DNA from: Pampus argenteus
Taxonomy: Eukaryota; Chordata; Actinopteri; Scombriformes; Stromateidae
Assembly: GCA_036937835.1 (NCBI GenBank)
Contig: CM072868.1
Span: 8,783,501 to 8,847,500, forward strand
DNA length: 64,000 nt
Direction: 5' to 3'
Part shown: one piece after another, positions 10,178 through 23,475 of the stretch
Numbering within the stretch: position 1 is the stretch's first letter
Layout of the letters: each line of letters opens with the position of its first letter
Made by a program: the position numbers and the translations under genes
Notes under the pieces: generated by a model
Seen by the model: only the letters and a program-made list of their open reading frames with translations
Databases searched by the model: none
What the model was told of the DNA's origin: nothing

Positions 10178-12982
10178 GCTTCATTAAAAGCATACAGAAT
10201 AAAATCTTGGCTAAACAACTTATGGCACTCGTGACCGACTTCAGCTGTCAACATGTGGTCGGAAACAAAGCAGAGCGCAACGCTGCAAGTGTCACTGGGG
10301 TTCATCTCCTCATTTAAAGAAAGCCACCTGATCCTGTGTTAATCTGTCTGCTAAAATGGTGCCGCTCGTTTGGATTATTTCATGGCCACGATAACTCTCC
10401 AGAAAAAACACACCACTGCTGCTAAGTTACTGACTGTTATGCTTTAAGAATATAGATTTGAATATTCACAAAACGTGGTCTTCACAATGAAAAGACAATA
10501 ATAATCTACCAGAAATAATAATGTCAAGCCAGCACCACATGTTTTGCTTTATGTAGCTGTCTATCTTGATATTAATGGTCTGTTTTTTAGTGCAGGCTAC
10601 ATGGAATTGCACTTCATTTCATCAAAGGGCCTCTTTTAATACAAGCCACGTTCAGCCCTGCATCTGAGAGCAGTACAGACGGAGAAAGAGAAAGAATGAG
10701 GAAGTGAACAGGAGCCAGAGGTGGGAGCCATTTATTCACCTCAAATGACTTCCAGAAAAGAAAATAAAGAGAAAAGGTTGAAGGGAAAAAAAGAAGAAGA
10801 TGGGGGGAGAAAATGCAGGTTGATACATGTTTGGTTTCTTATGGCTGACCTGTAAAAACAACAAAAAGAGCAATGGTCAAAACTTGCTCGAGACAGGAAA
10901 CTATTTGCCTCAAAACCAAATTGCCCAAGAGACAGAGTATAAACTCTGATCTATGATATATAAAAAAAAGCCTTGTTTTCTGTCTGCCAATCAAACATTC
11001 CTGTTTGTTTAGGCAGCAAGTTGACATTTCAGACATTCCTTAACTGTTACAAATCTTAGTGAAGGGCTCAGAATTGGATTTATAGGCTTTATATCCAGGA
11101 TGTTATTTCTAGGATTATTGTGATTCAGTTCAAATGTCATTAGTAAATTTGTACAACAGGTCAGAAGTCAGCGGTATATCTGGTGCACCCTCAGAAAAGC
11201 AGAAGAAAAAAAGAGAAGAGAAGAAGAGAAGGAAAAACACAGGGATGGAGGAGAAATTGAGTAATGCGAAAGGTTAAAGGGCACTGACTGCAGCAGCGAA
11301 AAAGCAGATGCTGGAGTTTCATATTACACCGCATCACTGGCTGACCAGGATATCATCTATATACGGCCTGAGCTGCCCTTTATACTGATAGGAGCATCAG
11401 GAAGAAAGGAGGGGGAGAGACCGAGAGAGACAAATAGTAAAGGAGACTAGAGGTGGTGACAGGGGAAGGGAAGAGGCTGGAGGAAGAATGATGGGAGTCA
11501 AACAGGAGCAATTAGCAGGGAGACAGAGGTTAGCGTCTGGTAGTGAGAGGGAGAAACAAGGTGAATCCTGGCAGATATTAAAGAGGATATAAGATGGAAT
11601 CAGAAGGGGAAAAAAAGTAGAATTTCGCTCCATTTCAAAGCACTGCTGGCACTCCAGCGTGATACTTTCTTGACATTTCTCATCCCTCTTCATTTATCTT
11701 TCTCTGATCCCCACCTGTTCTAATTTTCTCTCTTTTACGCATACGCTTCAGTTTTTTTTCTACTTTATCTCTCCCCCAAATCTTTCTCCCTTTCGGAAAT
11801 CTACACACCTTCTGGTAAGTTGCACTCGTATGAGTATCATGTGACATAAACAACTTTGTGAACGTGGCTCATCTTTTAATAGTAGCTGGCCTCATTATAT
11901 TCACCCACTGTCTCAGCCCCCTCTGTCTCTCCTTCTCTCCGTCTCCCTTCCCGTTCCTTGTTCATACAACACTTTTATGCTGCAGTACCACAGAAATGTG
12001 CTGCAAGGTCATCATCGCCACGGCAACTCCAGAAACCATGTTTAAAGCAAGGACAAAATGGATAATGGTGTCAGGTCCTCCCTGATATCGGGCATTCAGG
12101 GGAAATCATTAAGTTTTCAAATGCCACCATGAAATCTGAACAGCATTGCTCAGTAGACAGTTTACGGTCGAGTACTGAGGCAAGCACAGCAAGTGGAGGT
12201 TTTCACTTCCTACTGTTTCTACGAACACTTAAGCATTTTCTATAAAACCGTTTATATTATAGAACTTATTCATTTGTAAGATACACATTAAAAATCAGTA
12301 CAAGCCTTATTTCATTTTCTCCATGTCGACGACTAAAACTAAATTAAAAAAAAGTAAAATTTGAAAACAAGAAAAGAAAAGACGACGCATATTATAATTT
12401 TTGTCAACAACAAAACAAAAATGTAAAAGCAAAACTATCTCTCCCTCAGCCGTTGATTCAGCTGCTTAAACTGTTGCACAATAAGCGTTTTCCATTTCAG
12501 TGATGCTGTGTCTCTGCCAGTTATGTTACCTAACTTCACCGATTTACAACAGATTTGTGAACTCATCTCATCTACATTCTGGCTGTAAATTAGGAAAGAC
12601 AGCAGCAAAACAGATGGGACAAAAGTACAAAAACAGTCCAGCACGCCAACAATTATGAAAAGGTAAACTATCATTAACGTTCTCAGGGGCTGTTGAATGT
12701 GAAGTACACGTCCTTATCTTTGTAAAGACTGAACAAAAGCAACAGGACCAGGGCGAGCTAACACTTATTTTATAACACGTATTTGAAGGGAAAAAAAAAA
12801 CAGCGTTAGCTTACTTGGCACATATTCAGTGCTGTTTTGTTGGTGCATGTTGCATGTTGTTACTTGCTACAAAAGTATTATGAAATTGTAAGATAGCGTT
12901 TTTTTTTGTTTGTTTGTTTTGTTTTTCTTTTAGCCATACTCGCAGCATTTCTCTATGAATAAGCACGCCTGTCTATTGGTGG
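10178..12982. other. Non-coding stretch, nothing recognised
   Basis: Purine-rich and pyrimidine-rich patches (for example around 11400-11800) generate spurious open frames rich in Ser, Leu and Pro. No exon or known repeat was recognised. Confidence 0.4.
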
Positions 12983-13207
12983 CTACATGACATTCCCATC
13001 AGCATCTGTACCTTCTAATCTAAGCGCTAATTAGCATATGTTAGCATGCTAATATGGCAAACTAAGATTGCGAACGTCAAATCTGCTAAACATCAGCATG
13101 TTGATATTACCATTGCAAGCATGTTAGCCCTAGCATGCTGATGTCGTATTCCCCTTAAAGCTGTCCTTCCCAGGTGGAGCCTCACACAGCTGCTAGCATG
13201 GCTCTTG
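12983..13207 (+). repeat. Dispersed percomorph repeat (family A), right-end fragment
   Basis: The fragment begins near 'atgacattcccatcagcat' and passes through 'gctaattagcatatgttagc', 'ctgctaaacatcagcatgtt' and 'gcatgttagcc'. It ends at 'gagcctcacacagctgctag' and 'catggct'. This is the right portion of the family whose internal part is at 4995-5108. A shorter relative is at 30137-30283. Confidence 0.6.
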
Positions 13208-16200
13208 TTTCTTTGAGTACAGGTAATATTTAAGAGTGACATGACATCTTAATTAATGATGCAGAAATGGCTCATTAAGAAAGCTTTAAGTCACATGACA
13301 GTGAATAATGGGTGCTAATATGGGGTAACTTTCCCATTTTAATGTAGCTAATATTGCACAAGTGAGCAGCAGCAAATAGGAAATTGCTTCTTGCTTCTAC
13401 AGTCCGTAAATCTACGACGTATCCAAGGCACAATAAAAACTGTTCTATTATCTCAACTTAAACTGCTTGAGGAAAACTGAGTGATGAACATCTATGTGAC
13501 ATTATTGAGAGGACAACGGTATAAATAAGAATCACATATGCGAAACATGTCCCACCCATGCAAGCTTGAGATCCATCAGTCTCCGGTTGAGTGCTGGTCA
13601 ATCTGAAACGATACTCAGATACCACATTACGATGATGTTTCTAAAGAGTGTACCATCAGGGTAATCTTAGACACACACACACATTAGTAATGACCACGAA
13701 CCATGACACAGCAGATTTGTATTATCTATAAAGGATACACAACTGTAGAGATGAATGGAAGGTCATCCAGTGCATTAATATTCAGGACAAAGGCATATGA
13801 GTAATATGTATGCATATGAACAACATCAACTACTGCTCTCATGTGCTCGCTCTGTCTCACACACTCTCCCACACACACACACACACACACATAAACACAC
13901 AATCTATGACTCCCTCCTTCAGCTGTAAGACAAACAGAGGGGAGGGGAGACGATGAGGGCAGTCAAGTGGCACGTGTGCAAGCTGTCGTCTGCACTGTGA
14001 TATCAGTGTAAGTGTTTAAACAGCTTGACATGCACATAGAGAAGGGGGGTGGTTCTAGTAGAGACCCACAGAGATAGGGATGTGACATAATATACATTTA
14101 GATACGTGGTTACATACTTGTGTGTGTACGTATTGTACATGAAAGACGTGCATTTTGTTCATCTATGCAAACTGCTTCTTTCTCCTACCTTCTCTGCAGT
14201 GTGGATACCTGGCTATGGTCGTGCCAATGTGGTGTAATGCAGTGGCAACAAGGGTGTCACTGAGTTCATGGACATAAACCAAGCCCCTGGCAGACCAGTC
14301 TGCTCCTCTCAGGAATAGCAATGGAGGAGGCGTGTGTATGAGAATATGTGTGTGTGTGAGAGTGTGGGTGGGAGGGTAGATGGAGAAAGATTGGAAAACA
14401 TAGAGAATAAGAGAAAGAGTTAGACAGACAGACAGGATGAGAAACAGTCAATGATTGATGGAGGGGAGATGTCCCTGGGATATAGATGTAATAGGTGGAA
14501 GGGAGGCAGACAGATGCCAGAGAAAAAGTAGTCTGTCGATTTTGAAAAAAAGCTGCATTGTGTAAATTTACCACCTCCGCATGTGACATTTCAAGCAAGG
14601 GGCCTTTATCAGACACATACGCAGTCTTTACTTGCACCACCTCTACCTTGCTCATACATGCAGACATACATGGTATACAGATCCAGACAGACAGGTAGAA
14701 AAATGGGAGGTAGAGGTGGCATGGCCCGAGATAGACAGACTCAGGATATTCAGAATGTAATGAGATGAAACAGAGTAAAGAGGAGAGATTTCAGACAGGA
14801 ACACCAGCATGCAAAGACAGAGAGAGATTGGAGTCGTTGACAGGAGACGGTTCAAAATCAGCAAGATAGTCACTGATGAAGCTAAATGGATATAAGCCTT
14901 AATAACAGAATGGATGAATTGGCCTTCTGTGAATTTTTGGCATTCCACCGTCTGGTATTTTAGATCTAATCAGGAAATACCAAAGAAGTGGATGTCAGTT
15001 AATATAAAATAATACTTTTCCAAAATCACAACCACACACACATATGAAGTGCAGAGTCTCGAACTTGTCATCAGAGCAGCATTTGGCCAAATGGCAGATA
15101 ATCTGTACTCTTCAGCTGTCTGTGACCAGTGATTCAGTTTGACACCTTAATCTGTGGAAATCACAGAGGGCTCCTCCGTGGAGTCAACTGTATTTACTAT
15201 AGATTACATCTTCCACTGGTGTGCATTAGTCCAGTGACAGCTTTGCAGACTGCAGGGAAAACAGCAATCATACGCCATTGACTGACTCACTGTGAGTTTG
15301 CCACTCGCCAAATGGCCTCGTAGGACTCCCCCAACCATTTGTCTGCGTGACTGACTGTCTATTTGGCATTCACATGCTATGTGTTAAATTTCTTAAGTGT
15401 GGGACTCAAAGTCATCTTTGCCCCATTTTCTTTTACTTGATAGTTGAATAATGTAATTCTGGGTGGAGGCATACTCATGTCTTTAAGCACATACACACAT
15501 TTTTTTTTCTCTTACAAACACACTGTAGTACTCATCTGCTTGCAACAGACTGCACTATGCCTGCTGGGAAGATGACATCACGTCTAAAGGACAGATTAGT
15601 TGAGGGAAGGTGGGGGAGGAAAAACATAATTCCTCTTTTTTTTAATCAATATAGTCAAAAGCAGGTAAGTATGCATTCTCTTACTCCCCCTCTGTTAGAG
15701 TCTCTTTCTTTTCTCTCACATATACACACAGTTGTTTAGTCGGTGATGTGTGTGTGCTGTGAAATTCAGTATGTATGAGTGCCTCTGCACTCTCGCTGTT
15801 CTATACTCTAATGACCTTGTAGATCTGCCTGCTCTGATCTGCAGAGAAGCTTTTTCAACCTACTAAGTCAGATGAAAGAGAAACACAGGGTGAGCCATAA
15901 AAAAAATATACAGAAAGATGCAGAAAATACGACAGACAGCTGCAGAAAGAGACAAAGACAGAGGATGAGGATGAGGATGAGGAATCCAAAAAGCTAAAGG
16001 GGGTCCAGATAAGTGAGTGAGAAGAGGGCGTGTACGTGAAACAAGAGAGGAAATATAGACGGACATGGTTTCTATGACAGGATCAATTTGGTAAATAATG
16101 ACATGAGAGCTCAAACTGCACTAATAACCGTTGTTAGAAAGAATTTGTGTTCGTCGTACCGTTAATATTCCCATCAACAATCAGCCAACTCAACTTCTTC

Positions 16201-17180
16201 TGCTCCAAAATTTAGGTGACAGAGGGAGGGAAGAAGAAAAGGGACCCACATAACATCTCTCTGCCATGTTCCTGGAGCTGTAATGAAGTCTGCAACTTAA
16301 AGGTACTATTGATGCAAATCTGAAACAGGTAAATGGAGTCACACTGAGCTTATTAGATGAACAGCAGGCAGTAGACACATATTTTCGGTTTGGGTGAACC
16401 TATAACATGTCATCAAAGTAAGTGACAAACCTTCCCGAGACAGGTGAATGAGAGAGTGATGGATGCGCTATGGGAAATTTGCATCATAGACTCAGATTAC
16501 AGTTACAGCACAGTGCAGGTGTCCAAACCGTATGGAAATGTGGCAAATGAGTGGTGCATGTTTAGAAGATTAATTGAAAAATGTCAAGACTTCAAAGCAA
16601 ATGTATTCTAGACCACACTCACACCAATTCACACACGAGTGAAACTCTGCCTATACTCAACATTATTTTCCCCAAATGGTGCCTTTGTATTAAGTATTGC
16701 TTATATATATATATATACATATATACACAACCTAATTATTGCAACCATTTAGTATCTAAATGCATACACAAACCTTACTAAAGAAAGTCAAGCCACACTT
16801 GCCAAATTATATTCACTTTTGTGGCATTTCTAAAACATGCACATGTCAGTGATGATTTATTTTGTGTGTGTGCGTCTGCATGTGTGTGTTTGTGTGCGTG
16901 TGTCAGACTGGCGTAGACGGCCTGGGTAACGCAGGAGTTTAATCATTTCCTGAAAGCAGCTGTAATGTAAACACCAGTAGTCGTTGTCATTATACAGAAG
17001 GGAGTGTGTAGAGCTGTTCATATGTGTGTGTGAGGGAGTGTGAGTGTGTGTTTTCATTCATTCATCTATAAATGTGAGTGCATATTTCAGCTTTTCAGTG
17101 TTGTCCATCTGAAGGAGGAAAGCATGTGAAAAACTAAGAGAGACAGTATGAAGTCTGCCAGAAAAGAGAGTGCATGTCAG
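13208..17180. other. Non-coding stretch with short CA/GT runs
   Basis: Includes a short CA run near 13870-13891, a GAGGAT-type hexamer run near 15958-15981 and a TA run near 16700-16716. No exon or gene was recognised on either strand. Confidence 0.4.
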
Positions 17181-17182
17181 TG

Positions 17183-17188
<6 letters not shown>

Positions 17189-17223
<35 letters not shown>

Positions 17224-17233
17224 GTGTGTGTGT
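17189..17233. repeat. (GT)n microsatellite
   Basis: GT dinucleotides, about 45 bp, with one GC interruption. Confidence 0.93.
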
Positions 17234-17369
17234 TAGCGATAACTACTATGCGGAACATTAAACACAAACGTTACCCATTCTTTTGTCTGCTCAGCTCTTT
17301 TCCACATTAAAACTGTCCCGCTTCAAACAACTACACATTAGCGGTGAAGCACAGTGTCCATCTGCATAT

Positions 17370-17371
<2 letters not shown>

Positions 17372-17402
<31 letters not shown>
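17372..17402. repeat. (CA)n microsatellite
   Basis: About 31 bp of CA dinucleotides, with further CA-rich sequence to about 17610. Confidence 0.93.
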
Positions 17403-17403
<1 letters not shown>

Positions 17404-17632
17404 TCACACCTATATGCACAAACAGACACATAAATCACTGATACAAACACACACACATGAACGCATCACACTCAATATCCAGATGGTGAACGATAATTCC
17501 AGAAACGATGTAGGGAGAGAACTCACTCACTAGTGCCTAAACAAACACAAAGTAACACACATACATACACATGCATACATACACACACACACACACACAG
17601 ATACACACACAGAGTAAACAGCAAAGACTTAC

Positions 17633-17663
17633 TGTGTCTCTGCAAGGACTCATCTGACTGCTG
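17633..17663 (-). other. Candidate minus-strand mini-exon (low confidence)
   Basis: On the minus strand, a pyrimidine-rich tract ends in 'ctcccctcag'. After 31 nt comes a consensus-like donor 'aca|gtaagt' (GT at 17632-17631). The arrangement could be a non-coding 5' exon of mbnl1, which is transcribed in this direction. Chance splice-site pairs are common in sequence of this length, so this is only a lead. Confidence 0.2.
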
Positions 17664-18390
17664 CTGAGGGGAGAATGGAAAGTGAAAACCTCATGCTTGC
17701 TTCGCGGCACTCCTCTCTTTCACTCCCTCCGTCACTGCCCCCTCCTTTTTCCTTTACTTTCTCCCTCCCCTGCCTCTCTTCCTTCCTCCTCCTCCTCTTC
17801 CTCTCTCCCTGTCCTTCACTCCCTTGCTCTCTCTGCCTCCTTCCCACTTGGCAAAGTCCTACTGTATTCAGATACACCCGTCTCCATATAAGGCTGCACA
17901 GCTAAACATGTCACACATAATTTATCCACAGCAGGCTGCAAGTTCACCTTTCACAGCTCGCGCTTGGATCTTATGCAAAAGAGGGAGGAGAGGAGAGGGT
18001 AACTTAACTCAGACAAACTTCTACTGTCAACAGCCACATTCCCACAATTTCACACTGCGTGATAGTGTGTGTGTGTGTACGCATGTGTATGTTAACAAAT
18101 GCTGACAATCAGACCATGAAAATACTGCTGGAGACCAAAAAATGCAATTCACCTGCACTGTTTCAACACCTCCCTCTCCCCCGCTTTCTTCCTCCCTGTC
18201 TTTCCACCATCTGTATCTGCAGGCAGTAAATCTCATACAGATGCTGTTTGTGAGACCTGTCCACCTGCACGTCCCCTTCTCTCCCTCTCTCCGCTCGCCT
18301 TATCTGTGGTACAACCTTTATAAAATATGACTGACAGGAACAGAGAGAGAAAGAAACTGCAAGGCAAATATAAAAATAAAGGAGTGTTAA

Positions 18391-18560
18391 GGGCTCCCTG
18401 GTGGCCTAATGGTTAAGACACATAAGACTACATAACCACAACATCCACGGTTCAACTCCAAGCCTGAAGTCTGTGGTTGAAGCAGGTAGATGCAGTGAGT
18501 GAAAGCACAAGAAGGGACGAGAATCAGTGCAATTTCCTCTGATGATGTGCCAGGTTTTGC
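18391..18560 (+). repeat. tRNA-derived SINE (head recognisable)
   Basis: An A-box-like TGGCCTAATGG (18402-18412) and a B-box-like GGTTCAACTCC (18449-18459) each match the RNA polymerase III consensus at 10 of 11 positions, with about 36 nt between them. The flanks do not fold into a proper cloverleaf, since the acceptor arms do not pair. Sequence with no tRNA character continues past the B box. This is what a tRNA-headed SINE or a decayed tRNA pseudogene looks like. The 3' limit is approximate and no terminal duplication was identified. Confidence 0.55.
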
Positions 18561-18879
18561 ACAATCTTTATCTTTAGATATACATGCTTGACCTCACCTC
18601 TGCCTCCTCTACCTCCCCTGGCTTAGTTTTTCCAACTCACGCTTTTATAATGCAAAAAAAAAAAGAAAAAAAGAGGAATGCACCATGCATATAGAGAAAG
18701 AGAAAAAAATAAAAGCAGAGAATACAGTACAGAGATTGAGAATAATAATAGCTGCACTTAAGTAGCAGCGCTAGCTGGTAGCTTTCTCCTCCCTCCTCCA
18801 CAGCCTCAGTCCACTCACAGGACAGCAAGAGTCACCGCTCTGTTGCCATGGTGTCTAACTCTATCAAACACTATGTCAG

Positions 18880-18934
18880 GTGTGTGTGTGTGTGTGTATG
18901 TATGTGTGTGTGTGTGTGTGTGTGTGCGTGCGCG

Positions 18935-18973
<39 letters not shown>
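18880..18973. repeat. Long interrupted (GT)n microsatellite
   Basis: About 94 bp of GT dinucleotides with TATG and GCGCGCA interruptions, followed by a GTTT run. The alternating purine-pyrimidine sequence could adopt Z-DNA. Open frames through it are artefacts of the repeat. Confidence 0.95.
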
Positions 18974-18976
<3 letters not shown>

Positions 18977-19730
18977 TTTTTTTGTTTGTTTGTGGAGGTG
19001 TGTACGTGTCAGGTGGGTGTTACCAAGTGACTCAGAGCCACACTACTGACTTGTGTCTGCAATATATGAGGTTGTTTGGAATTTATCACTGTATTGGCTT
19101 GTGTGTGCATGTGTGGGTGTGTATGTGTGTAGGGGTGTTGATTAAGCAGCAGCCTGCAGACTGCCCTGAAAATCACCTATGATGGATCTCCGTGCTACTC
19201 TACGTGTTAATGTTTAGCTTTTGTTCTATAAATATTTATTAATTTGTTCATAAAGTCAAAGCAATGCACTAAAGATGCCAGTAATATGTAATTTCAATTT
19301 TAGATCTGGCAAGTCTCTGTCCTGTGCCCAAAAAAGGCCCTGCAGTTGTCTTCCAGGATTAAACAGAAATGGGAACAGGATTAAGTGTTGTTTGTGTGTG
19401 TGTACATGTTGTGTTGTATCTAGAATTCAGACAGGATGTGATGTCACCTTTCTCTGGAAAAAAAAAAACATGTGTATGTCTGTGTTATACTTTGTAAGAA
19501 AAGATTGTTTTTGCTTGCCCCACTGAGAGCTCAAAGCATCCATACTCATACATCATACATACATCACTGAAAGTCTCGTGTTTCACTTAAAACTGCATTA
19601 TTTTTCTGGCCATATGGGGGCAACAAAATTGTAAGCACAACATTTTATATATATTATCACCATATACATTTGTTACTGTAAACAATTTAAGCAAATAGTT
19701 GCTCACATCCAACAGATAGATAGCAACATT

Positions 19731-19870
19731 CACATTCATACTGAGTCTCTGTCCACCTGATAAATGTAAGTCCAATATTCACTCCACCAAAGAGAGCTTA
19801 GCTTGACGCTAACTATGTCTGGCGTTTGGTGGTAAAGATTTAGGTCTGCAGCATTCCAATGTTGAGATAA
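19731..19870. repeat. Possible dispersed repeat
   Basis: The stretch with 'gtccacctgataaatgtaag', 'tccaatattcact' and 'ctggcgtttggtggt' resembles a dispersed fish repeat I have seen, but I cannot define its ends or family. Confidence 0.3.
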
Positions 19871-20000
19871 TAAATAATAATTAATACCAAATGGAGTAAA
19901 CAATACGGAAATATTAAGAGACAAATGTTATTTGTAACAAATCAATCAAAAGTAAAAGTGGTCACTGTGTTGGCAAAATGAGCCCTGGCTGTGTTCATGT

Positions 20001-20290
20001 ACTGTATATTATATTATTGGAGTGTTATTACTGCTACATTAACCGTGTAAACAGCATTTTATTATTGTAGCTTGTCACGATGGAGCTAAACTGATCTATT
20101 TTATACACTGTTGGTTTGTTTAATTTTCTGTATAGCAATGCGTAGTTTTTTTAAATGTTAATTTTGAGCTTGAGAATCTGAATCAGCAGAGTATTCCTTC
20201 CCCCAAAAGCAAAAAAACAAAGCAAATTAACATAAAATGTAAATACTCAAGTAAGTGCCTCAGAATTTCACTTCAGTATTTCCACCACTG
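20001..20290 (+). repeat. Dispersed percomorph repeat (family C), right part
   Basis: Hallmarks in order are 'ctgtatattatattattgg', 'gtaaacagcattttatt', 'ttgtagctt..gatggagct', 'tttatacactgttggtttgt', 'aaatactcaagtaagtgcct' and a terminal 'tccaccactg'. This matches the right portion of an abundant percomorph repeat. A left portion in the opposite orientation is at 21387-21638, and the two share about 100 bp of homologous sequence. Confidence 0.62.
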
Positions 20291-21386
20291 GCGATGTGCT
20301 TCTTGTCTAGAGGGAGAGACAAGGTGATGAAGAAGCAAGGCACAGTGAAAGGTTTTGGACTTGCAGATAATTGCTGCAATTGTGGATAATTTAATGCACA
20401 CTAAGGCTCCTGCCCACTGCTCTGCTGATGTCTGTGTACGCGGGAGAGAACGGGAAGGTACTTTTCAGGCGCTGCTTTCTAACACAAGCCAGTGCCACAC
20501 AAGCCCTAACATCCTGGCTCATTGTGATCATATCAAAAAGAGGTCACAGCTCCTTGAACATGTCCAACCTTTGTGTTCCACATCATTAAAGCCAAGAATG
20601 AGAAAAGAAAATCAAGAAAAAAGAACAGAGAGAGGAGGAGCTGAAGTTGGATGAGGAGATCTGGATCCATATATCACCTTTGATCTATGCTGCTAAGCGA
20701 AGCCAGAGCTGGACGGACAGCAAAAGACTATCTTCTGGAGAACCCCGGGAACCTTACAGAATGGAAAATCCTGCAGAACGACCTGGCGTATCTAAGTCCA
20801 AATCATCAGATGGATCACCTTCAAACAACATTAGCTATTTTAATGTGTTAAAACTGCATGACCTTGCAGCACCTCTGTCTTTATCCTCACTTTGAACAGC
20901 GCTGAATGCTAGTAGCAACATATTCATGAGGCCCCAAGATGTGACCTCACCACACGAGGATGGAAAATGTGGAAATCTGCTAACACAAAAGCTCTATAAC
21001 AGACCAGAAGTGGAATATCTGAATATCTAGCTACTTTCCAGATGAAGATTTGGTACAGTGGATAACATTACTACACATACAATGTTAAAGATGAAACCGT
21101 TTCTGACCTTTTTGGCTTTTGACATCTTACAAACAGCAGTGTGTAGTCAGGGTCACATTTCAAATGTCTATGAGTTGTTAACAGCTCCACCAAATAGTGA
21201 TTTTTATTTCGCCTCTAAACTTCTCACATGGTTTCATTTCAATAACAAAAAAAGATTCTGAGAAAAAGTCCAAAAGCTGAAAACCGATTTGTGGGTCAGA
21301 ACTTGTTTTTTCTTTCCTCGTCCATCAATCATCTCACGACCTCTCAGATTTATCTGGTAAACCTTTAGAGAGGCGCGATCACAAGG
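20291..21386. other. Non-coding spacer between two family C repeat parts
   Basis: No gene was recognised. Plus-strand open frames at about 20355-20895 lack any family similarity that I can see. Confidence 0.35.
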
Positions 21387-21638
21387 CTAACTGTATATAA
21401 AGTAGTTGTAACCAGCTCCACCTCCAGCAGCTACAACAGTAACATGCTGCTCTGACATTAATGCTTCAGTATTAATAATCTAATGATGTCATATATATAA
21501 TAATACATCAGTCAGATGTTACTTTAATGTTTTAAGTGCATTTTGTCGATAATACTTACAGGATGCAGGACTTTTACTTGTAATGTAGTATTTTACATTG
21601 CTGTATTGGTACTTAGGATCTTAATACATCTTTCACCC
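21387..21638 (-). repeat. Dispersed percomorph repeat (family C), left part, opposite orientation
   Basis: On the plus strand it reads 'actgtatataaagtagttgt', 'agctccacctccagcagcta', 'caacagtaacatgctgctc', 'aataatctaatgatgtcata', 'gcaggacttttacttgtaat' and 'gatcttaatacatctttcac'. Its reverse complement aligns with the start of the 20001-20290 copy across the 'tgtagct..ggtggagct' block, then continues into the other end of the element. It is therefore a truncated copy in inverted orientation. Confidence 0.62.
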
Positions 21639-23475
21639 CTAAACTCTAAAACTAACCATTGATATAGGTGTGGTTTGACCAATGTTATTCAGCACAAAGC
21701 TGAAATCGGCACTTAAAACCAACAGCTAATAATTTCGGTTTTCTTTCTTCAACTTACAACTCACCCTGCTTCATTTGGAGCTCAGTAAAACACACACACT
21801 TTCAAGAACACATTATAGACCCAGATAACTATACACACACATGCATGTTCACTTACACACACACACACATTTACTTTTATCAGGCAGCTTTGATTCTCCC
21901 GAGCACCTACTGCTGAATTACTTCAGAGCTGAGGGAGAAATAGAGATGCCACTGTGACATAGGTGTCTGTTGGATAATTCTATCAGACGACAACACAGAT
22001 AATGAAGGGGGTGCTCTTAATGAAAGGAGCCGTAATGAAAAAGAGGAGCCTCTCCATTTTGAGTTTTGACAGGTGGATTTCTGCAGGGGAAGAACAGAAA
22101 GAGCTCTGTCTGTGCTAAATGGAGACAAACTGAATATTCTGAATAAGATTTTTTTTTTTTTTTTGTCTGATCTGCATTATGGCTTTTCTGCATTTTATGT
22201 CCTGTGACGTTAAGCACTTGGATGAGCTTTATTTTATTTAAAAGCTGGGTTCTGAGATAATATAACTCAGGGATCACTGTGTACAACTGATCTTTTGGTT
22301 TTATTTACTTTATTTATTTCAAAGCTATTTTTTCCCTCTTAACCGTTATTTGGATCTTCCGTGGTTTCTTCACATGATAGTGTTGAAACATCATTTCTCG
22401 AAGGGATCCCAGGGTGGCGAAGTGAAATTTTCCATTTGAGTCCTGGGGTAATAAAGTTTTAGAGCCCCTGCCCTAAGCTGCTGCAATCGCACTTTCCAGC
22501 CTGTCTGTATCTCTGGCGCAACAGATATGGTCACAAGTCTGAGTGGCCGTTAAACCACATAATGACCCGTAATGAAGAAGCTACGCTTTTACCCGCCAAT
22601 CATCTCTTACTAATGTCCCTGCAAAAAAAACAGGCTTTGCTTTTGAGGAATTTGTATTGTAATGGATTGATGTTCTATATTTTTGATTCTGGAAAAAAAG
22701 AAACTTAATCCAAAAATGCTTCATTGATGATTGTCATCATGAAAGTATAACTCATTATGGATCAGAATATCAAGTTGTTTTTCGACTTGGCACATTAGGC
22801 TTATATTTTAGATGACCTAATCAGTCACACTCTAGTGTGGCATGAAGCATATTTAGACAAAATCAATGCAATGCAAATTAAACATTGACTTGATGTTTGG
22901 CAATTAAGCCTTTAAAACTAAACTTTATTAATTGAATTGCTGTTACTTTTGTTTAACAGTATTTGGATTGTTTTTATTTTTTTTAAACTATTCAGTATCA
23001 TAAATAAAAATGAAAATGTAAATAGCCTTTAGAATATTGAATGCTGAAAGTGAATGTCAGCACTCGCATATTAAAACTACATGCAAAACAGTTTCAGTAT
23101 ATTTAAATCAGTAACTGTTAAGACAATATATCTATACTGGAAGAATATAAAACTGAAAAAAAAAACAAAAAAAACAAAAACAAAAGTAACACATATCACA
23201 CATGCATGTCAGTTATTTCAGATCTACTCTCTAAGATAAATTCTCCTTTTGAAAAAATCCCAAACTCAAATATTTCCAAGTAACAGCAAAATACAGGAGC
23301 AATTACCAGCAACAGGCAGGGAAGTTATCGGAATCATAACATGTCAAATATTAATGACATCCTGTCGTCTGTATAGAGCAACTCTCCCCTCTCCTCTCAA
23401 GAGGCAGCAACAGACAGACAAACAGATCATCTTGTAAAACCAGAAGCTGCCCAACGGACAGAAAGCCTGCCTTAC
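21639..23475. other. AT-rich non-coding stretch
   Basis: Contains short CA runs (about 21790-21870), a poly(T) run near 22149-22164 and A-rich sequence near 23155-23185. No exon or known repeat was recognised. Confidence 0.4.

Noticed and set aside
17020..17610. CRISPR-like array of short repeats
   Set aside because: The spaced CA/GT runs are microsatellites of uneven length in an animal genome, without conserved direct repeats and unique spacers.
18391..18465. Functional tRNA gene
   Set aside because: The A and B boxes are good, but the acceptor and anticodon stems do not pair, so it was called a SINE or tRNA relic.
18843..19182. Open frames of alternating Cys and Val
   Set aside because: They are translations of a GT microsatellite, not proteins.
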